Below are positions 11,363 through 22,929 of a stretch of DNA of 64,000 nt, one piece after another (the first letter of the stretch is position 1; each line of letters opens with the position of its first letter). Under the pieces are notes generated by a model. The model saw nothing but the letters and a program-made list of their open reading frames with translations. It was not told the origin of the DNA and searched no databases. Source of the DNA: Thysanoteuthis rhombus (taxonomy: Eukaryota > Mollusca > Cephalopoda > Oegopsida > Thysanoteuthidae); the NCBI GenBank assembly GCA_963457665.1, contig OY735202.1:76942142-77006141 (forward strand), given 5' to 3'. Position numbers and translations under genes: made by a program.

Positions 11363-11605
11363 TCCCCTGGTACGAGCCTGAGAAACGAACATCGACCAGC
11401 GCTTAAACACTTTTCTTTCTCTTCTATGGAAAACTCTTCACTAAGACAAATTTCCATGTGCACCCTACAGCTAATCAAGAACACTGTAAGCTGTGTAAAA
11501 TGGTGGAGGTGTCCCTACATCCTACCAAGGGTGTGGTCATAAGAACTTGTAATTATAAAAGTCCTGGTCTAGACCAGACTTGAAACGTGCCTAGATCAGC
11601 AAGCA
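11363..11605 (+). mobile_element. SINE-1 copy, head eroded
   Basis: The body matches the reverse complement of 28478-28674 along its length: GGTACGAGC, GAAAACTCTTC, GACAAATTTCC, the TAAGCTG block, GGTGGAGGT, AAAGTCCTGGTCT and AGACTTGAAAC. The tRNA-like head upstream of GGTACGAGC is no longer recognisable. Confidence 0.75.
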
Positions 11606-12108
11606 AACGCCAACGGGAATGTCCCTTATGAGACGAGACGCTTTACCTTTGCCTTCTTGCTCAGCACAGCAAAATGTTATTTTCGAACTAAAAATTTACT
11701 GACGATGGAAAAAGGGGGCTTTCGTACGGAAATCCAAAACAAAATTGTAGCTAGATCTAAGACAACTTTTAACCTCTAAATGGGATCTACTAGGAAAAGT
11801 CTTTCTTTGCGTTCGGCGGGATTCATTTAGAATTCACTAAAGCCACAGTGAGTAATTGGCTCATTTGAAGGATGCACTAAAGCCAGTGTGCAAATGACCT
11901 GTTTGAAAGATGCACAGGAAAAGAAAAGACTTTTTTCCCAGCATGGATGTTGACCAGTGATTTAGCTGTATGACCAAACCAGTCATCATATCGCAACTGT
12001 GGCGCAGCAAAAGGTTGCAGAGCTAGAGCCAGAACTTTTTGCATCAGCCTCATATTAAAAATGATAATTATTTTTGTTCAAATTTGTATTTCTTCGAAGT
12101 ATGCTTTT
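11606..12108. other. No gene seen
   Basis: A short direct repeat is visible, CACTAAAGCCACAGTGAG near 11837 and CACTAAAGCCAGTGTGCA near 11876. Nothing else stands out. Confidence 0.4.
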
Positions 12109-12511
12109 TAAAAACTGTCAACATGAATTTCTTCCTTTTTGCTGGTTGGCTGGCTGACTACGTATATGCATACGTATCACTTGTACATGTCATATCAATG
12201 GATCTAGAGGGTTGAAAATTCAAACATTTATTCCTTATTATGTCTAGAAAAAAGGTTTTTGTTTTTTTTTCAAATCTTTAGAGGGGGTTTCAATGTCAGC
12301 CTATGCTAAATTGGTCCTAGTTTGTGTCCAGTAGCAATTATACTTGGAAAATTCGACTTTTTTCCACTGATCACTTCTCAACAAAAGGCGAGAGAAGTAA
12401 CTGATTCATTGATCACCGTCCCCCTTTTTCCAATTTTTCTATCGATAACCCCTAACATGACATGCAGGATATTCGACGCGTGACGGTTTCTATTGAGTGA
12501 CTAACCAGACC
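12109..12511 (+). mobile_element. MITE-A copy 5, near full length
   Basis: It runs from AAACTGTCAACATGAATTTC to the conserved right end GACGGTTTCTATTGAGTGAC plus TAACCAGACC, with all internal blocks in family order, including TTATGTCTAGAAAAAA, TATGCTAAATTGGTCC and AACAAAAGGCGAGAGAAGTA. It is one of the best copies for building a consensus. Confidence 0.9.
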
Positions 12512-12913
12512 TGGGGTTTGTTGGGTTTGTTTGTTTTAGTGCTGTTTTTTTTTTTGGGGGGGGCTGTCCAGTTTTGATCCTGCAGCATGGATGTACGAAG
12601 TCGTAAAGGAGAAAATCAACAGAGTATACATCAGCAAGACATCAGACGTAAATTGAACAACAGATATAAGTTAAAAAGAATTTTTTTAAAATAAGTAATT
12701 AAGAAAATCCCTGAACAAAGCAGATTCTAGGCTGTTGGTATTCAAGAGAGCAACATTTGAAAAGACAAAAAAAAAAAAAAAATGAAAGAAAATGAAGAAG
12801 CAAGAGTTGTACATTCCTGAAATGAACCTTCACGAATGATGCTCTCAGCGTTCATGTATTCTGCTGGAAGTTTACGTTCTCAGTAGTTTCGCTGCCAGTC
12901 TTATGAATGGCTG

Positions 12914-13127
12914 TTAACCCATTCACTGCCGGAGATGGTGAGAAGTAATAGTTATCTATTTCAAGATAGAAGCCCGTATCCATTGGAAGTTATTCATTGC
13001 AAGATAAGAGCCCTGACTCGGAGATACAACCGAGTTATCATAATTCACAATGAAATAGTAATTTTATTGAGTTAGCCATAGAACTTGCCATGACGGAAAT
13101 TCTCTTCATTCGCAGTTAATGCGTTGA
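12914..13127 (+). mobile_element. MITE-B (piggyBac-like) copy 1
   Basis: It begins TTAACCCATTCACTGC and closes with an eroded GCAGTTAATGCGTTGAT. In the better copies the ends are TTAA followed by CCC and GGG followed by TTAA, the signature of piggyBac-type non-autonomous elements. The interior carries CATTGCAAGATAAGAGCCCT, AACCGAGTT and TTTTATTGAGTTAGCCATAG blocks. Confidence 0.75.
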
Positions 13128-13205
13128 TGTTTTCAAGTAATGTTAAAACAACAACCTTTTAATCAAAACCTATACAAAATAGAGAGAAAAATGAAGGCAA
13201 TGACA

Positions 13206-13372
13206 ACTCATCAACTGCGAACGACGGAAATCTCCGCAATGACAGTCCTATGACAAAGTCAGTAATTTCTATCTTATAGTGATTGATTGCGAGTCGGGGC
13301 TTTCATCCTGCTGTGATTGATGGCAACTCAATTCTATCTGCGAGTCAGGGCTTTTATCGTACAATGGATTAT
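13206..13372 (-). mobile_element. MITE-B copy 2, inverted and eroded
   Basis: Reverse-orientation relatives of the MITE-B blocks are present: CATCAACTGCG at the start, TGATTGATGGCAACTC, and GCGAGTCAGGGCTTTTATC near the end. It forms an inverted pair with copy 1, 80 bp apart. Confidence 0.65.
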
Positions 13373-13499
13373 TACTATACTAGCCACCTTCAGCAGTTAT
13401 TACACCGTACAAAGGTACATTTTTGTTTTTATTACAAAATATCCAGAATAGAGCTAGTTGAATAACTTTCATAATTACTGCTGTGTTGATCATCCGTAA

Positions 13500-13930
13500 A
13501 TACGATAAACCTATTTGACGAAAACTACGGTCAGCGAAAATGAAAATTATGGTTCGAGAAATCATCCGTAAGTACAATTATTGACAAAAGGTATAGAGCT
13601 AATGATATTGGAAATTATGGCACAACTGAGCACCCGTAAGTAACATCATTGACAAAAGAGTAGATAGAGAATGAGAACGAAAATTGTGGCACAACTGAGC
13701 ACCCGTAAAAGTAAAATGAACTTAACAGACGCAGGGAAGTTATGGTCGCTCACTTACCGGAATAATAACCAACTGAATAGTACGATACTTGACAAAGAGC
13801 ATAGAGAGCTAATAAGAATGGAAATTATGGCGCAACTGAGCTTCCGTAAATGGAATGAACCGATCAGACGATGGTAAGTTATGGTCGCTTTCGCTTAGAG
13901 GAATAATAACCAAATGAATGAAGACGGCTT
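13500..13930 (+). repeat. Complex tandem repeat with TTATGGCACAACTGAGC units
   Basis: GAAAWTKTGGCACAACTGAG plus CACCCGTAA recurs near 13540, 13610, 13680 and 13825, with TTGACAAARRGYATAGAGAG between. A longer unit, GAAGTTATGGTCGCT with GGAATAATAACCAA, appears at 13735-13775 and again at 13875-13915. Short periods of about 70 bp are nested in a period of about 140 bp. Confidence 0.75.
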
Positions 13931-14079
13931 TTTTTTTCCACGAAGAGATTTATTATTAGGATCTTTGCTCGACTCTGTGTGCGTGTGTGCGAGGCGGCGG
14001 TGGTCGTACACACAATCAATGAAATAGACAGGCATCATCTATTGCAGAAACGGGGAGGGGGCGTCGGTGGCTATGTAGC

Positions 14080-14105
14080 GGGGGAAGGGGGCGAGGGGTT
14101 TGGGG
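14080..14105 (+). other. Canonical G-quadruplex motif in a G-rich patch
   Basis: Four runs of four or five G with loops of two to three bases occur in a row: G5-AA-G5-CGA-G4-TTT-G4. The surrounding 13980-14110 is markedly richer in G and CpG than the rest of the window, as promoters or first introns often are. Confidence 0.6.
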
Positions 14106-14127
14106 TGAGGGTTGCAACAAAACTCAC

Positions 14128-14440
14128 CTGACATTCCTGCTCAGCTCTCCTCACATGACTATGACTGGAAGGAAGGAAGGAAAGGAGGAAGGGAAGAAAA
14201 GAGAGAAGGGAAAATGGTGTCATTCACAGATCACGGTTAGTAATGCCGAATTATTGTGGAGAGAGAATGAATTAGACATTTTTGTATACCAAAGAGGAAG
14301 TGCGAAAGGGAAATTGCAGATTTTACAAACAAGTGAATGTAATTGGGAAACGTTTGCACAAAAATTAGCTCAAACTTTGACCATGGCTGGTTGGAAAACA
14401 GCTCCATCGAATGAACACTGTTCAATCTTCAGGCTCTGAA
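14128..14440 (-). promoter_or_regulatory. Possible minus-strand first exon ending at a strong donor
   Basis: On the minus strand AATGTCAG is followed by GTGAGT (14122-14127), a near-ideal splice donor, and the CpG- and G-rich patch lies just inside the implied intron. That is the look of a transcription start region whose first exon lies between about 14128 and 14440. No TATA box or coding start can be fixed, and the plus-strand frame over the same DNA competes with it. Confidence 0.25.
14155..14439 (+). CDS. ORF of 94 codons, unknown product
   Basis: An ATG-to-stop frame whose first 20 residues are Lys/Glu-rich from a GGAA-rich tract; the rest has well-mixed composition, including WRENELDIFVYQRGSAKGK, then QTSECNWETFAQKLAQTL, then the end SNEHCSIFRL. 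A CATTCACAG acceptor-like site at 14219-14227 would make 14228-14439 a terminal exon starting at ATCACGG, which may be the truer model. No transmembrane segment, signal peptide or known motif is visible. The opposite strand also stays open for 62 codons here, so strand is not certain. Confidence 0.28.
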   Translation: MTMTGRKEGKEEGKKREKGKWCHSQITVSNAELLWRENELDIFVYQRGSAKGKLQILQTSECNWETFAQKLAQTLTMAGWKTAPSNEHCSIFRL

Positions 14441-15552
14441 CAAAAGAAATCGGCTTTGAATGAAGGATTTATATACGCTAGGGCAGTGTTCGTTCCTACA
14501 GTGCCTGTCTGGAGGGGGTCAGACTTTAAGGTGCGTGGAGCAGCCCCCATGCCATAATTATCACGTAAAATAATTTTACCATACGTTGTACAAGACTATG
14601 GCTTCGAAGTATTTCTGTTTCTTCCACTCAGTATTGCCGATTTTGATATTGTATATCTTAATTTAGATAATTCCAAAGAGCGGAAGTCAAGAGCGATAAT
14701 TTATAATAATAGATAAATATAATAAATAAAGATCTATAACCTTTTGATTTATTTCCATTAGATTTCTTGAGAACCGCTGATCCAAAAAACTTGAAACTTG
14801 ACACTTTGATGCCTTGTGTGCTGACTTATATCTTGCGAATGTAAACTTAGTACAATGGCCAGATGTTGAGAAATCATTGTGTACGCACACACACACACAC
14901 ACAGAAAAATTTCTTCAGAATAGTTTAGATATGTATAAAGTAATACCTCAGTTAGCACTCTAGGTTAAGATGACTGAATACTTATCTAAGGGATAAATGC
15001 ACGTATAAATATACGTTTACATTAGTTTCATATTATGGCTGCTGACAAAAAAGCAGCAGTACCCCTGATAAAGCCTTCATCAGATGATGACCCTTGTAGT
15101 GAGGCATGGTCACAGGGCCAAAGCATCATTACCACTAACCCAGGATGCCCCGATGTTACATTGTGATACCATCAGGCCTTGTTGGTTCTCTGTCACGTTG
15201 CGGGAGTGCCACGCAAATGCAGTCTCTGCCTGATCATGGAGCCCAACTCCTTTGTGATAATCAGAGTTCAGTCAGCCATGCTGAGACTGATAACTAAACC
15301 TCAACTGAACTACAATAGAATGAATGTTAGTCGTATAACCAAGTTATATATGAGTATTCAGTCATTTTAGCCTAGTCTAGCATGTAAGGGCATGAAGCAA
15401 ACCTTCTTAAAACAAGGGATACTTGTAAACACGTATAAACAAAAAAAGATGTTAAGGGAGAATGAGAAATAAACAAATACTGAATTAAATTGCAAAAGAA
15501 AAGGAACTGATTTGATCATTTGCAGAAGTTAGAATATCTGTACTTCACATTA
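14441..15552. other. No gene seen; one (CA)n tract
   Basis: A (CA)n run at 14885-14902 interrupts AT-rich DNA. The moderately GC-rich 15060-15300 stretch looks like a transposon remnant but was not matched elsewhere in the window. Confidence 0.4.
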
Positions 15553-15992
15553 ATGAATCACTGTCACCTGTGCATGTACCACAACAAATCATCTAAAAAA
15601 TATCTTTTTATCTAAAATCATCTAAAAACAAAATAGATCTTTCATCTAGAATCATTTGAAAATAGATCTTCTGTGAACTAAAATCATCTAAAAATAGATC
15701 TTTTACATAAATCATTTTTTTTAAAATAGTGCAAGATATGAACATTGTAGGCCCGAAAATGACCACAGAGACACCTTAAAGCACATTTTGAAGAAAAGAA
15801 AAGAAAAAAAGGTGGCATTTTTAAATGGTGTCTAGTGGTGTCCTCATGCAAAATTTCAAGATTGTAGCCCAATAAAATCTGGCTAGGAGCACCTGGGGAC
15901 ACACATAAACATATATATAGATACAAGAGAGAAGAATCCATAGCCCACTTGGCTGGCTGGCCAGGCCATTTGTAGGGCAAAAGTGATTCAAT
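15553..15992 (+). mobile_element. MITE-C copy 1
   Basis: It starts TGAATCACTGTCACC and GCATGTACCACAACAAAT, continues through several TAGATCTTTYATCTARAATC units, a GACCACAGAGAC box, GTGTCTAGTGGTGTCCTCAT and GGGGACACACAT, and ends CATTTGTAGGGCAAAAGTGA plus TTCAAT. The same order is seen at 39943-40330 and, inverted, at 45412-45871. Confidence 0.85.
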
Positions 15993-16618
15993 ACCTCCTG
16001 TTACAACTCCAACAGTCTCTAAATACGAATGAAATTAGTTTTAGAATATTGTATCAGGAAGGTTCCATTCCCATCTCTAAAAAAAATGGTGGCACTTCTT
16101 ACTCCCCAGACTAAAAGCACATTTATATACTTCGAAATTTGCACTTCCCAATTGATATTTGCTGATTCTCCTGTTAGAGGGTGACTTCTCCTCCCCTTAT
16201 CTTCATCTCAGCCAACCTATGGATACCCACGAACAAATATCTTCCCTTCAAAAGTCAGAAGTCAACACCATTGGCCTCTCCACCCCAACGTCTGTCTTCT
16301 GCCCCACCATTTGTTTCATGCCCCAACCCTACATCTTATGCTTCATCCCCCCCACCTCTTTTCCTAATGTACTTATATCAATAGTCAAAGTCATTTACTA
16401 ATTATCTTATAATACTACTAATGCTGTTGATATTAGATAACCTCACATTTCAGCCACTCCTTGCGCAAAAGATGGTAACAACAAAATAAAGCTATTAATC
16501 AAACGCTGATTACAAACGAAGATGTTTACCTGAGATTAAATCAGGGATGGGTGGTGGATAAATACCAACAATCCTGTTCATCTACCGCCAAATGCACTTT
16601 AATATACAACTGACATCT
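15993..16618. other. No gene seen
   Basis: This is a C-rich stretch of open frames at 16159-16401 followed by AT-rich DNA. The frames are Pro/Ser-rich by base composition and lack splice support. Confidence 0.4.
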
Positions 16619-16822
16619 TGGGGGAGGGGGGATTCACTGACAAACGGGGGCATTTACCCCTCCCCAGGATCAGATCTTTTTGCCAAGAACCAGGAGACTT
16701 GAAAGGTAGAACCTAATAAGGGCCAGCAATCGAGAGGTCACTATGAAAAGTGGCAGATTAGTACAAGTCACAGCTTGAGAACTCCTCAGTCCCACAACTA
16801 GCAACCAACATCCGGATATATA
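16619..16822 (+). repeat. Interspersed repeat family E, copy 2
   Basis: It shares GGTCACTATGAAAAGTG, CAGATTAG, GAACTCCTCAGTCCCACAAC and CAACCAACATCCGGATATAT with 5005-5180. Both copies carry G-rich and C-rich runs at the left. Confidence 0.65.
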
Positions 16823-17207
16823 AAAATGCAATTACATGAGTAAATCTTTCACTTCCGGTATTATTCTCTTTGAGGCAGTGCCGTTCCAAAAGTGCACGTT
16901 TGGAAGCAGTTACCCTGCCATAATTGGAATGTAAAATAATTTTCCGTTCTTAGTACAAAACTCCAGTTTTTAATATTTCGGTTACTTTTGCCAATTTAGA
17001 TAAATTTTATACCTGAATTTATATAAAGATCTATAATAGCTAATCCAAATGGCTTCAAACTCAACACTGCAATGTCTAGTATGCAGACTAATATATCTGG
17101 TGAATGTCAACTTGGTACAATGGTTAGTTGTCGAGTAGTTGTGGTGCATACACACACACACAAACATATTTGTAAATAAAACATTTCAGGTATAACAACT
17201 TGCTGGA

Positions 17208-17634
17208 TTGGTCAATAGAAACTGTCATGTGACTAATAACTTTTGGCAGCATGCCTTGTAGGGGGTGATCAATATAAAAAAAATCGGAAAAGTGAATGAT
17301 CAATGGATAAGTGACTATTCTCGTCTTTTGTTTGAGCAGTGATCAGGAAAAATTCTGAAATTTCGAAAAACAAGCAGGCACAAACTAAAGGATCAATTTA
17401 GCATGAACTTACATTATAGATTGATCCCACCCCTACTAAAAACCTATTTTGAGGAGGAATTTCTAAAAAAACCAAAATGTTTTTGTAGGAATAATGTAGA
17501 GTAAATGTTCAAACTTTCAGCCTTCTCTAGCTCCATTGGTGTGACCTGTAAGTGTCATACAAGCATGCATAGACAACCAAACCAACTTAAATACTGGAGA
17601 AACCTGTCTACAGTTTTGGGTGATAGTTTCTTAT
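17208..17634 (-). mobile_element. MITE-A copy 6, full length
   Basis: It extends from TTGGTCAATAGAAACTGTCA to GATAGTTTCTTA and holds every family block in reverse order, including ACTTTTGGCAGCATGCC, ACTAAAAACCTATTTTGAG and AGCTCCATTGGTGTGACC. The right-end GACTAACC motif is reduced to TTGGTCAA. Confidence 0.9.
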
Positions 17635-18144
17635 CATAAAATGGATAGCGTGTGTATCCTCATAGGTCAGAATCATAGATCAAGGGTTACAAGAGCATTC
17701 ACTGGATCCCACGACTAAAAGAGGAAATGTCTTTTGTGAGTATCATAGAAAGCCAATCATTGTAGAGATCAGCACAATCTGTTTTGTCTGTAACCAATGC
17801 CTGTCAACCAAGTTGGTCATTAAGTAAAGGTTTTTACCTTTCAGAGTCAGACTCTTTGTAGTCTTATATCAGCAAATACTAATCCATTCCATCTTGTTGA
17901 GGATCAACAGTTGGAGTATATCCCACATGAGTATCACAGATCAAATACTAATCTTACTGGCTTTTCTTTGTTCCTGTCCAAAAATATCACAGAGATCCAT
18001 GGATGAGGATATCACAGATCCTCAGCAATACATCACCTGAACAAGCCAAACGAGAAACACAATCGAGGACTGCTTTCACCAGACTCTTGAATAGAATTTT
18101 CCAGCTGAGAAACTAATGTTCCATTGATACAAGATTACTTGCAG
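17635..18144. other. No gene assigned; probable old repeat
   Basis: Several short words recur here, such as TATCACAGATC and GAGTATCA(C/T)AGA, at 17735, 17930 and 18010, suggesting a degenerate tandem or transposon relic. Confidence 0.4.
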
Positions 18145-18193
18145 TCTGACTTTATTATTCCATACTTGTACTGTTCCGACTACATGAGCAAAG
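18145..18193 (+). CDS. Candidate 49-bp internal exon
   Basis: The sequence is bounded by an acceptor (ATTACTTGCAG, ends 18144) and a donor (AAAG then GTAAAT from 18194). Only one frame is open; it encodes SDFIIPYLYCSDYMSK and leaves in phase 1. Composition looks coding, but the exon is very short. It cannot join the exon at 22930 directly because the phases do not match, so a further exon would be needed. Function unknown. Confidence 0.25.
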
Positions 18194-20103
18194 GTAAATA
18201 AAGTTTCACCGCAAATTTGTACAACTGGTCTTAAGCCTGGTATATATTTATCTATCAGAGCTAGTACATGGTTATTGGCAGATCTACTTTTGACCTAGTA
18301 CATATTTTCTATACACTGATTGACTATCGATGCATATTTTGAGAAAAACCAAGTTGAAATTGTGTAAGAGCTGGGAATTTAGAAACGTAAAAATCTTGTT
18401 CTTGTTCTTATAAATCTACAGTCTCGCTTTTTTTCTATGAAATATCATCCTGTCTCTCGATATATAAGTCCAAACGACATGTAAGTCTATATTTTTAGCT
18501 TTCAGGAAGGTGTTTTGCCTCAAGATTTAGCCAAATAGTCTGAACCAGTTTATGACTAACTGCTGACATAGTTTTTCTTTTCATACCGAAATTTGATCAG
18601 CGACTGACCTAGTTTGTTTTTTTTAAAACTAGGTATCAGCTTTGATTGTGTCATTGTTCTCTGCTTACACCCAAATCAAGGGTGTCGCTGGGTGAGGTAC
18701 ACATGGGCAATCATAAGTAAGACCCACTTCCGACGTCCCAAGCCTTTCTAAGCTTTATTCTGCATACAGCTCTTGATATTTCCAAATGGTTAGCCATCTA
18801 GGTACTGACTAGGCTCAATGTTACTAATTTTTTTGCCCCAATGGATTGGATTGCATAATGATGAGTGGACTATGGGCCAGATAAATGCCATGATCAACTT
18901 GAAACATGGGAATTCAAATCATGTTTTGCCTCAAATCAATGAATAACACACACTAGAAAATCATTTGTGCTTAATCAAGGATCCCAATCAGTAATCAAAG
19001 AAATTAGTTTAGTCAGAATTTATTTCAATCAAGGCATCGTTTGAAACTCTTAAAAAGATACAAAGAATCTTTGAAACATAAAAAAAAAATAATCTTAGTA
19101 TCCTAATATTTGCTTGTGGGCCAGTCAAAATCTCTCCACATACCAGATCTGACCCGATGGTTGCCTACCCCTGATAAACAGGCAGATGGATAGCAATCTG
19201 AGATTAGATCAGAGAAGATCAGTGTCAGTTCTTACCAAAGATCAGTTGTGAAGTAAAGGAAGTAAATAATCCCAGCTCCCAGTTCTGGATAGTGTTAACT
19301 CATACGAATATACACCATACTTGTACGGAATAGCAAGCCTAATTCCTTTGACCAATTGTCAGGTTTTTCTATTTATTGAGAGTCAAAGGTTGCTCTAACC
19401 AAAAACAATTATCTTCACTACAGACCATTTCAACACATGGTATGTAACACTAGCAATGTATCATTGGCAACAGGGTCATCTCTCAGTAAAAAGGACTGGA
19501 TCAAACAAATTCACATACGGGTAATTATAGGCCTGTAGGTCCTCAGCAACATTTTCGTGGCCAACAGCCGATATACGTATTTATTTGAGATCAATTTTTT
19601 TTTTTAGAAAGTCAGTTTTATGATTTGTATTATAGAATTATTATGCTTTGTCTTCACAAATCAATCAAATTAAATACACTTTTTGTAATATGATCAATAT
19701 TTTTTAGGTGAGTATGGTCGGAATAAAGATGTAAAATGTCTCAGAAGGCTAGATCAAAAAGGTTGCCCTTGTCTGCTGCAATAGATCAAGATTAAAAGTG
19801 AGAAGACAATCACCAGGGGTGGGAGTATGTCACTATTGTTGAGTGTCCCTGTGGCGAAGCACTTTATCCCAGGGATGCTCACTCGGGCCTAAATATGCTG
19901 ACAAAGCCCTGAAGCAAGCAAATGATACAGCTTTCCACTAGATACACCAATGGTATTGCAAGATGTGATGATAAGCAATTGGCAAGTAAGGGATGCCCCG
20001 AGCAAAACATCATCAATTGGTGTTAAATTAAAAATTGTCTCTGTCCAGGATGAGCTATTTCAAACAAGATTTACTCACCAGATCAGATCGTATGTTAGAG
20101 ACT
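18194..20103. other. No gene seen in about 1.9 kb
   Basis: This is AT-rich single-copy-looking DNA. A few moderately GC-rich islets near 18660-18730 and 19800-19990 resemble transposon debris. Two tiny acceptor/donor pairs were noted at 18743-18810 and 19434-19451 but contain stops or only 16 bp. Confidence 0.4.
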
Positions 20104-20509
20104 GAGAATCAAAACTGTCGACATAGGTTTCTTCAGTTTTCAAGTGGCTGGCTGGTTATGAATCTATCTATATAGGTTTCACATGCATCAGTCACACCAA
20201 TGGATTAAAAGGGGAGAAAATTTCAACATCTATTACATCAAGAGAAAAGCAGAATTCATTGTTTTTGGAAATTCCAGCTAAAAATTGTTTTTTCAGAGGA
20301 GGGGCAAATTACGATGTTAATCTATGTTAAATCGGTCACTTGATTAGTATATGGCAGTTTTCATCCTTTTTAAAAATTTTCAATGATCGCAGTTCAACAA
20401 AAAGCCGAAGGAAGCATTTTATTCATCGATCATCTTTTTTTTCGAAATCTTTTAATTGATCACCTTCAACACAGACAGCATGCAACCAAAAGACAGTTCC
20501 TATTGAGTA
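20104..20509 (+). mobile_element. MITE-A copy 7, full length and diverged
   Basis: Family order is kept from AAAACTGTCGACATAGGTTT through TTCTTCAGTTTTCAAGT, CACACCAATGGA, AACAAAAAGCCGAAGGAAG and CAACCAAAAGACAG to TTCCTATTGAGTAT. It is more diverged than copies 5 and 6, suggesting an older insertion. Confidence 0.85.
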
Positions 20510-20736
20510 TGCCTTTTGTATTCTGCCCAATACTGTAACCACAGAGCACAATATAATCTGACCTATTTAGTAAATCCATTAAAGTATACCTCACACCAAA
20601 CTATTTACTTATAATTTAAATTCAATGCCAATCATACAGCATATGACTCAAGAACAACAAAACAGTTTATTCAGGAAATTGACACAAACAATCTACAATA
20701 CCCTTTCATTCAATAATAATTAATCCACTTATGAGA

Positions 20737-21080
20737 TACAGTAATACTTCGATTAGTGCTGTTGATTCATTCCACAACTTTCCATGCTGTTCAAAACCGC
20801 ACTGTTTGAGTTCTAATTAGATTTCAATGTGCTTTTGTTTTCAACTTATACTTAGCTAAACTAATTTATACAGCAGTACATTAACCATACATCGAAACAC
20901 ACTCTAATCAAAATCTGAATAATCAAGGTACCTATTAATGTGAAGAAAGTTATGTACCTTCAGGTAGTGTTGGAAACAACTATTAACCCTTTCAACAAGT
21001 GGTAAAGCAACAAAGTACAGAGAAACCTTGATTACCCGAACATAAATTATCCAAATTTCAGAATATCTGAACAAGATTTA
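20737..21080. mobile_element. Remnant pogo/Tigger-type transposon ends
   Basis: TACAGTAATACTTCGATTAG at 20737 and TACAGAGAAACCTTGATTAC followed by CCGAACATAAATTATCC at 21016 resemble the ends of pogo/Tigger-type elements, which commonly begin with CAGTNNNNCCTCGATTA-like words. Both read in the same direction, so they may be two separate fragments. No transposase is visible. Confidence 0.45.
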
Positions 21081-21413
21081 AAGATCCCATATTTGTGTTC
21101 ATTATGGCTTCTTTTTTTATCATCGTATCATCTAAGTTTCTCAATAGCCGTCCATTTTAAACAACCATATGAAAGAAATTAGTATGTTCCTTCCAATGTT
21201 TTCAAGCACAGTTTCTCAAACTACTGTAAGTATACCCCTAAGGGTATGTAAGAGGAATTAAGGGGATATTTGAGGTTAGAACTTCTAGTCCTCTGAATAC
21301 AAGGGCACAGTGTTCATTGTGTCAAGAATTGAATGCCCAAGAAGAGGCAATTCTGGTTCACATAGAAAAGAAGCAGCTTTTATATAATGCAGTAGTTAGG
21401 AGTAGTAGTGAGG

Positions 21414-21800
21414 TGCAATTGGTGTAGCGGTAACAGCATAGACAAATCAGTTCAAATTCCAGTTGGAGCTGTTCATGTTCATTTTGCACTGATGCCCTTG
21501 GGAAAGGTATGAATCTCTCAGCTATGAGTAAAATAGCAAGGCAGATTGCCCTGGTAAGGCAATCTGTCTAGGGGAAGGACCAACCAGGGAGTGGAGCCCA
21601 CTTACTGCAATTAGACATCCTTACAGCAGTTCCTGGAGTCAGGTTGATGCAAGACGCTCTCTTCTTTCCTCAGGACTACATCAGTGACGTTGAGAATGGG
21701 ATTCCGGCAACTGGGAATCAAGACGCTTTATCAAGGGATGCCCCTTTGGAGGGGACATTCTATAGTCTGTAGAACAAACGCCAGTGATGAGAGAATTCAA
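21414..21800 (+). mobile_element. SINE-2 copy 1 with tRNA-like head
   Basis: The head TTGGTGTAGCGGTAACAGC fits an A box, and GTTCAAATTCC fits a B box at the usual distance. The body has GCCCTTGGGAAAGGTATGAA, TCAGCTATGAGTAAAATAG, CAATCTGTCTAGGGGAAGGA and GGACTACATCAGTGACGTTG. Body matches occur at 24921-25100 and 59960-60420. Bodies of this kind resemble other invertebrate tRNA-derived SINEs. The ORF crossing it is not a gene. Confidence 0.75.
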
Positions 21801-22000
21801 ATACGTGTCTGTTGTCTGTTCTGTGGTATCCAAATATTGTATGCAAGATTCTCCCCAAGGGTTAGACCTACACTGCCAGGGACAGAATAAATAGGTACAT
21901 GGGGAGAAAAAGTTTGAGAACCTCTGCTCCCCTGCTCCTAGGGGGATTCAAGTACAGTTCTTATCTTGGGTATTTGATGACACATAATGAAAAAAAAAAG

Positions 22001-22246
22001 GTCACAATAGAAACCCTCATGTGACCAAAGTCTTCCGGCAGCAAGTCAGGTAGGGAATGATCAATTAAAAGATTGGAAAAAAGAGAAAAAGGGTAAAGAA
22101 ATTAAAAGAATACCTTTTACTAGACATAAGGAGAAAATGTTCAAATTTTCAGCCCTCTAGCTCCATCAGTGCAGCCATTACTCAGGATACCCACATAGCC
22201 AGCCAGACCAACTGGGAAACTGACATTGACATTTTTGGTTGAGAAC
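22001..22246 (-). mobile_element. MITE-A copy 8, internally deleted
   Basis: It has both ends (GTCACAATAGAAACCCTCAT and GACATTTTTGGTTGAGAA) but lacks the central 180 bp, jumping from GATCAATTAAAAGATTGG directly to TTTTACTAGACATAAGG. The deletion product shows that internal sequence is dispensable for persistence. Confidence 0.85.
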
Positions 22247-22409
22247 TCCCCTCATCTACAACCCAGTTTTTTTCAAACTTTTCCTCAAATTCCGGTGAAT
22301 ATAGGGCCGAATAACAAAGCTTGTTCATCTATGGCCTTTTTTTTTCAAGGGGACGGGGGGGGGGGGCTCTTATGTTCAAAGTCTCCGTAAATGTGTCAAT
22401 TCTTCTGTT

Positions 22410-22575
22410 ATTAACACATTCACTGTAGAAGAGCATTAGTCATCCATTGCAAGATAAAGACTAGACTTATTGATAGAACCAAGTTTCTATCAATCACAAT
22501 TACATGGAAATTTTATCGAATAAGCCATAGAACTGGAACGATAGAAATTCCCGTCATCCGCAGCTGATGGGTTAA
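22410..22575 (+). mobile_element. MITE-B copy 3 with intact TTAA end
   Basis: It starts TTAACACATTCACTGTAG and ends CCGCAGCTGATGGGTTAA. The TTAA at both edges matches the target-site duplication expected for piggyBac-type elements, and CCC/GGG ends are clear on the right. The interior has CCATTGCAAGATAAA and GCCATAGAACTGGAACGA. Confidence 0.8.
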
Positions 22576-22929
22576 AAGTTTGAATTTCAGTCTGAAGCCC
22601 AAAAAGTTTGGAGGGAATCCAAACAAATGTTATAATGTTATTCTTTTAAAAGAGATAAGCTTTTATCAAGTCAATCATGGACGACCGCCTCCTAAATAGC
22701 AAATGGAAACAAAGAATAAAAAGAAGATTATCCGTCATTGTTGAAGAGAATCAATGCTGTAATGTCAAATTCCAGATCCAGTTCTGATCTCGTTTATCTG
22801 TGTGTTACCCTCTCATTAGACAAAACCAGGGTTCTTCACAGTACAGATCCCAAGATCCAACTGAATGGGTTGCAGGCTCACAATAAATAAACCCAACTAC
22901 ATAAATACCATTGACACTTTTACTTGCAG

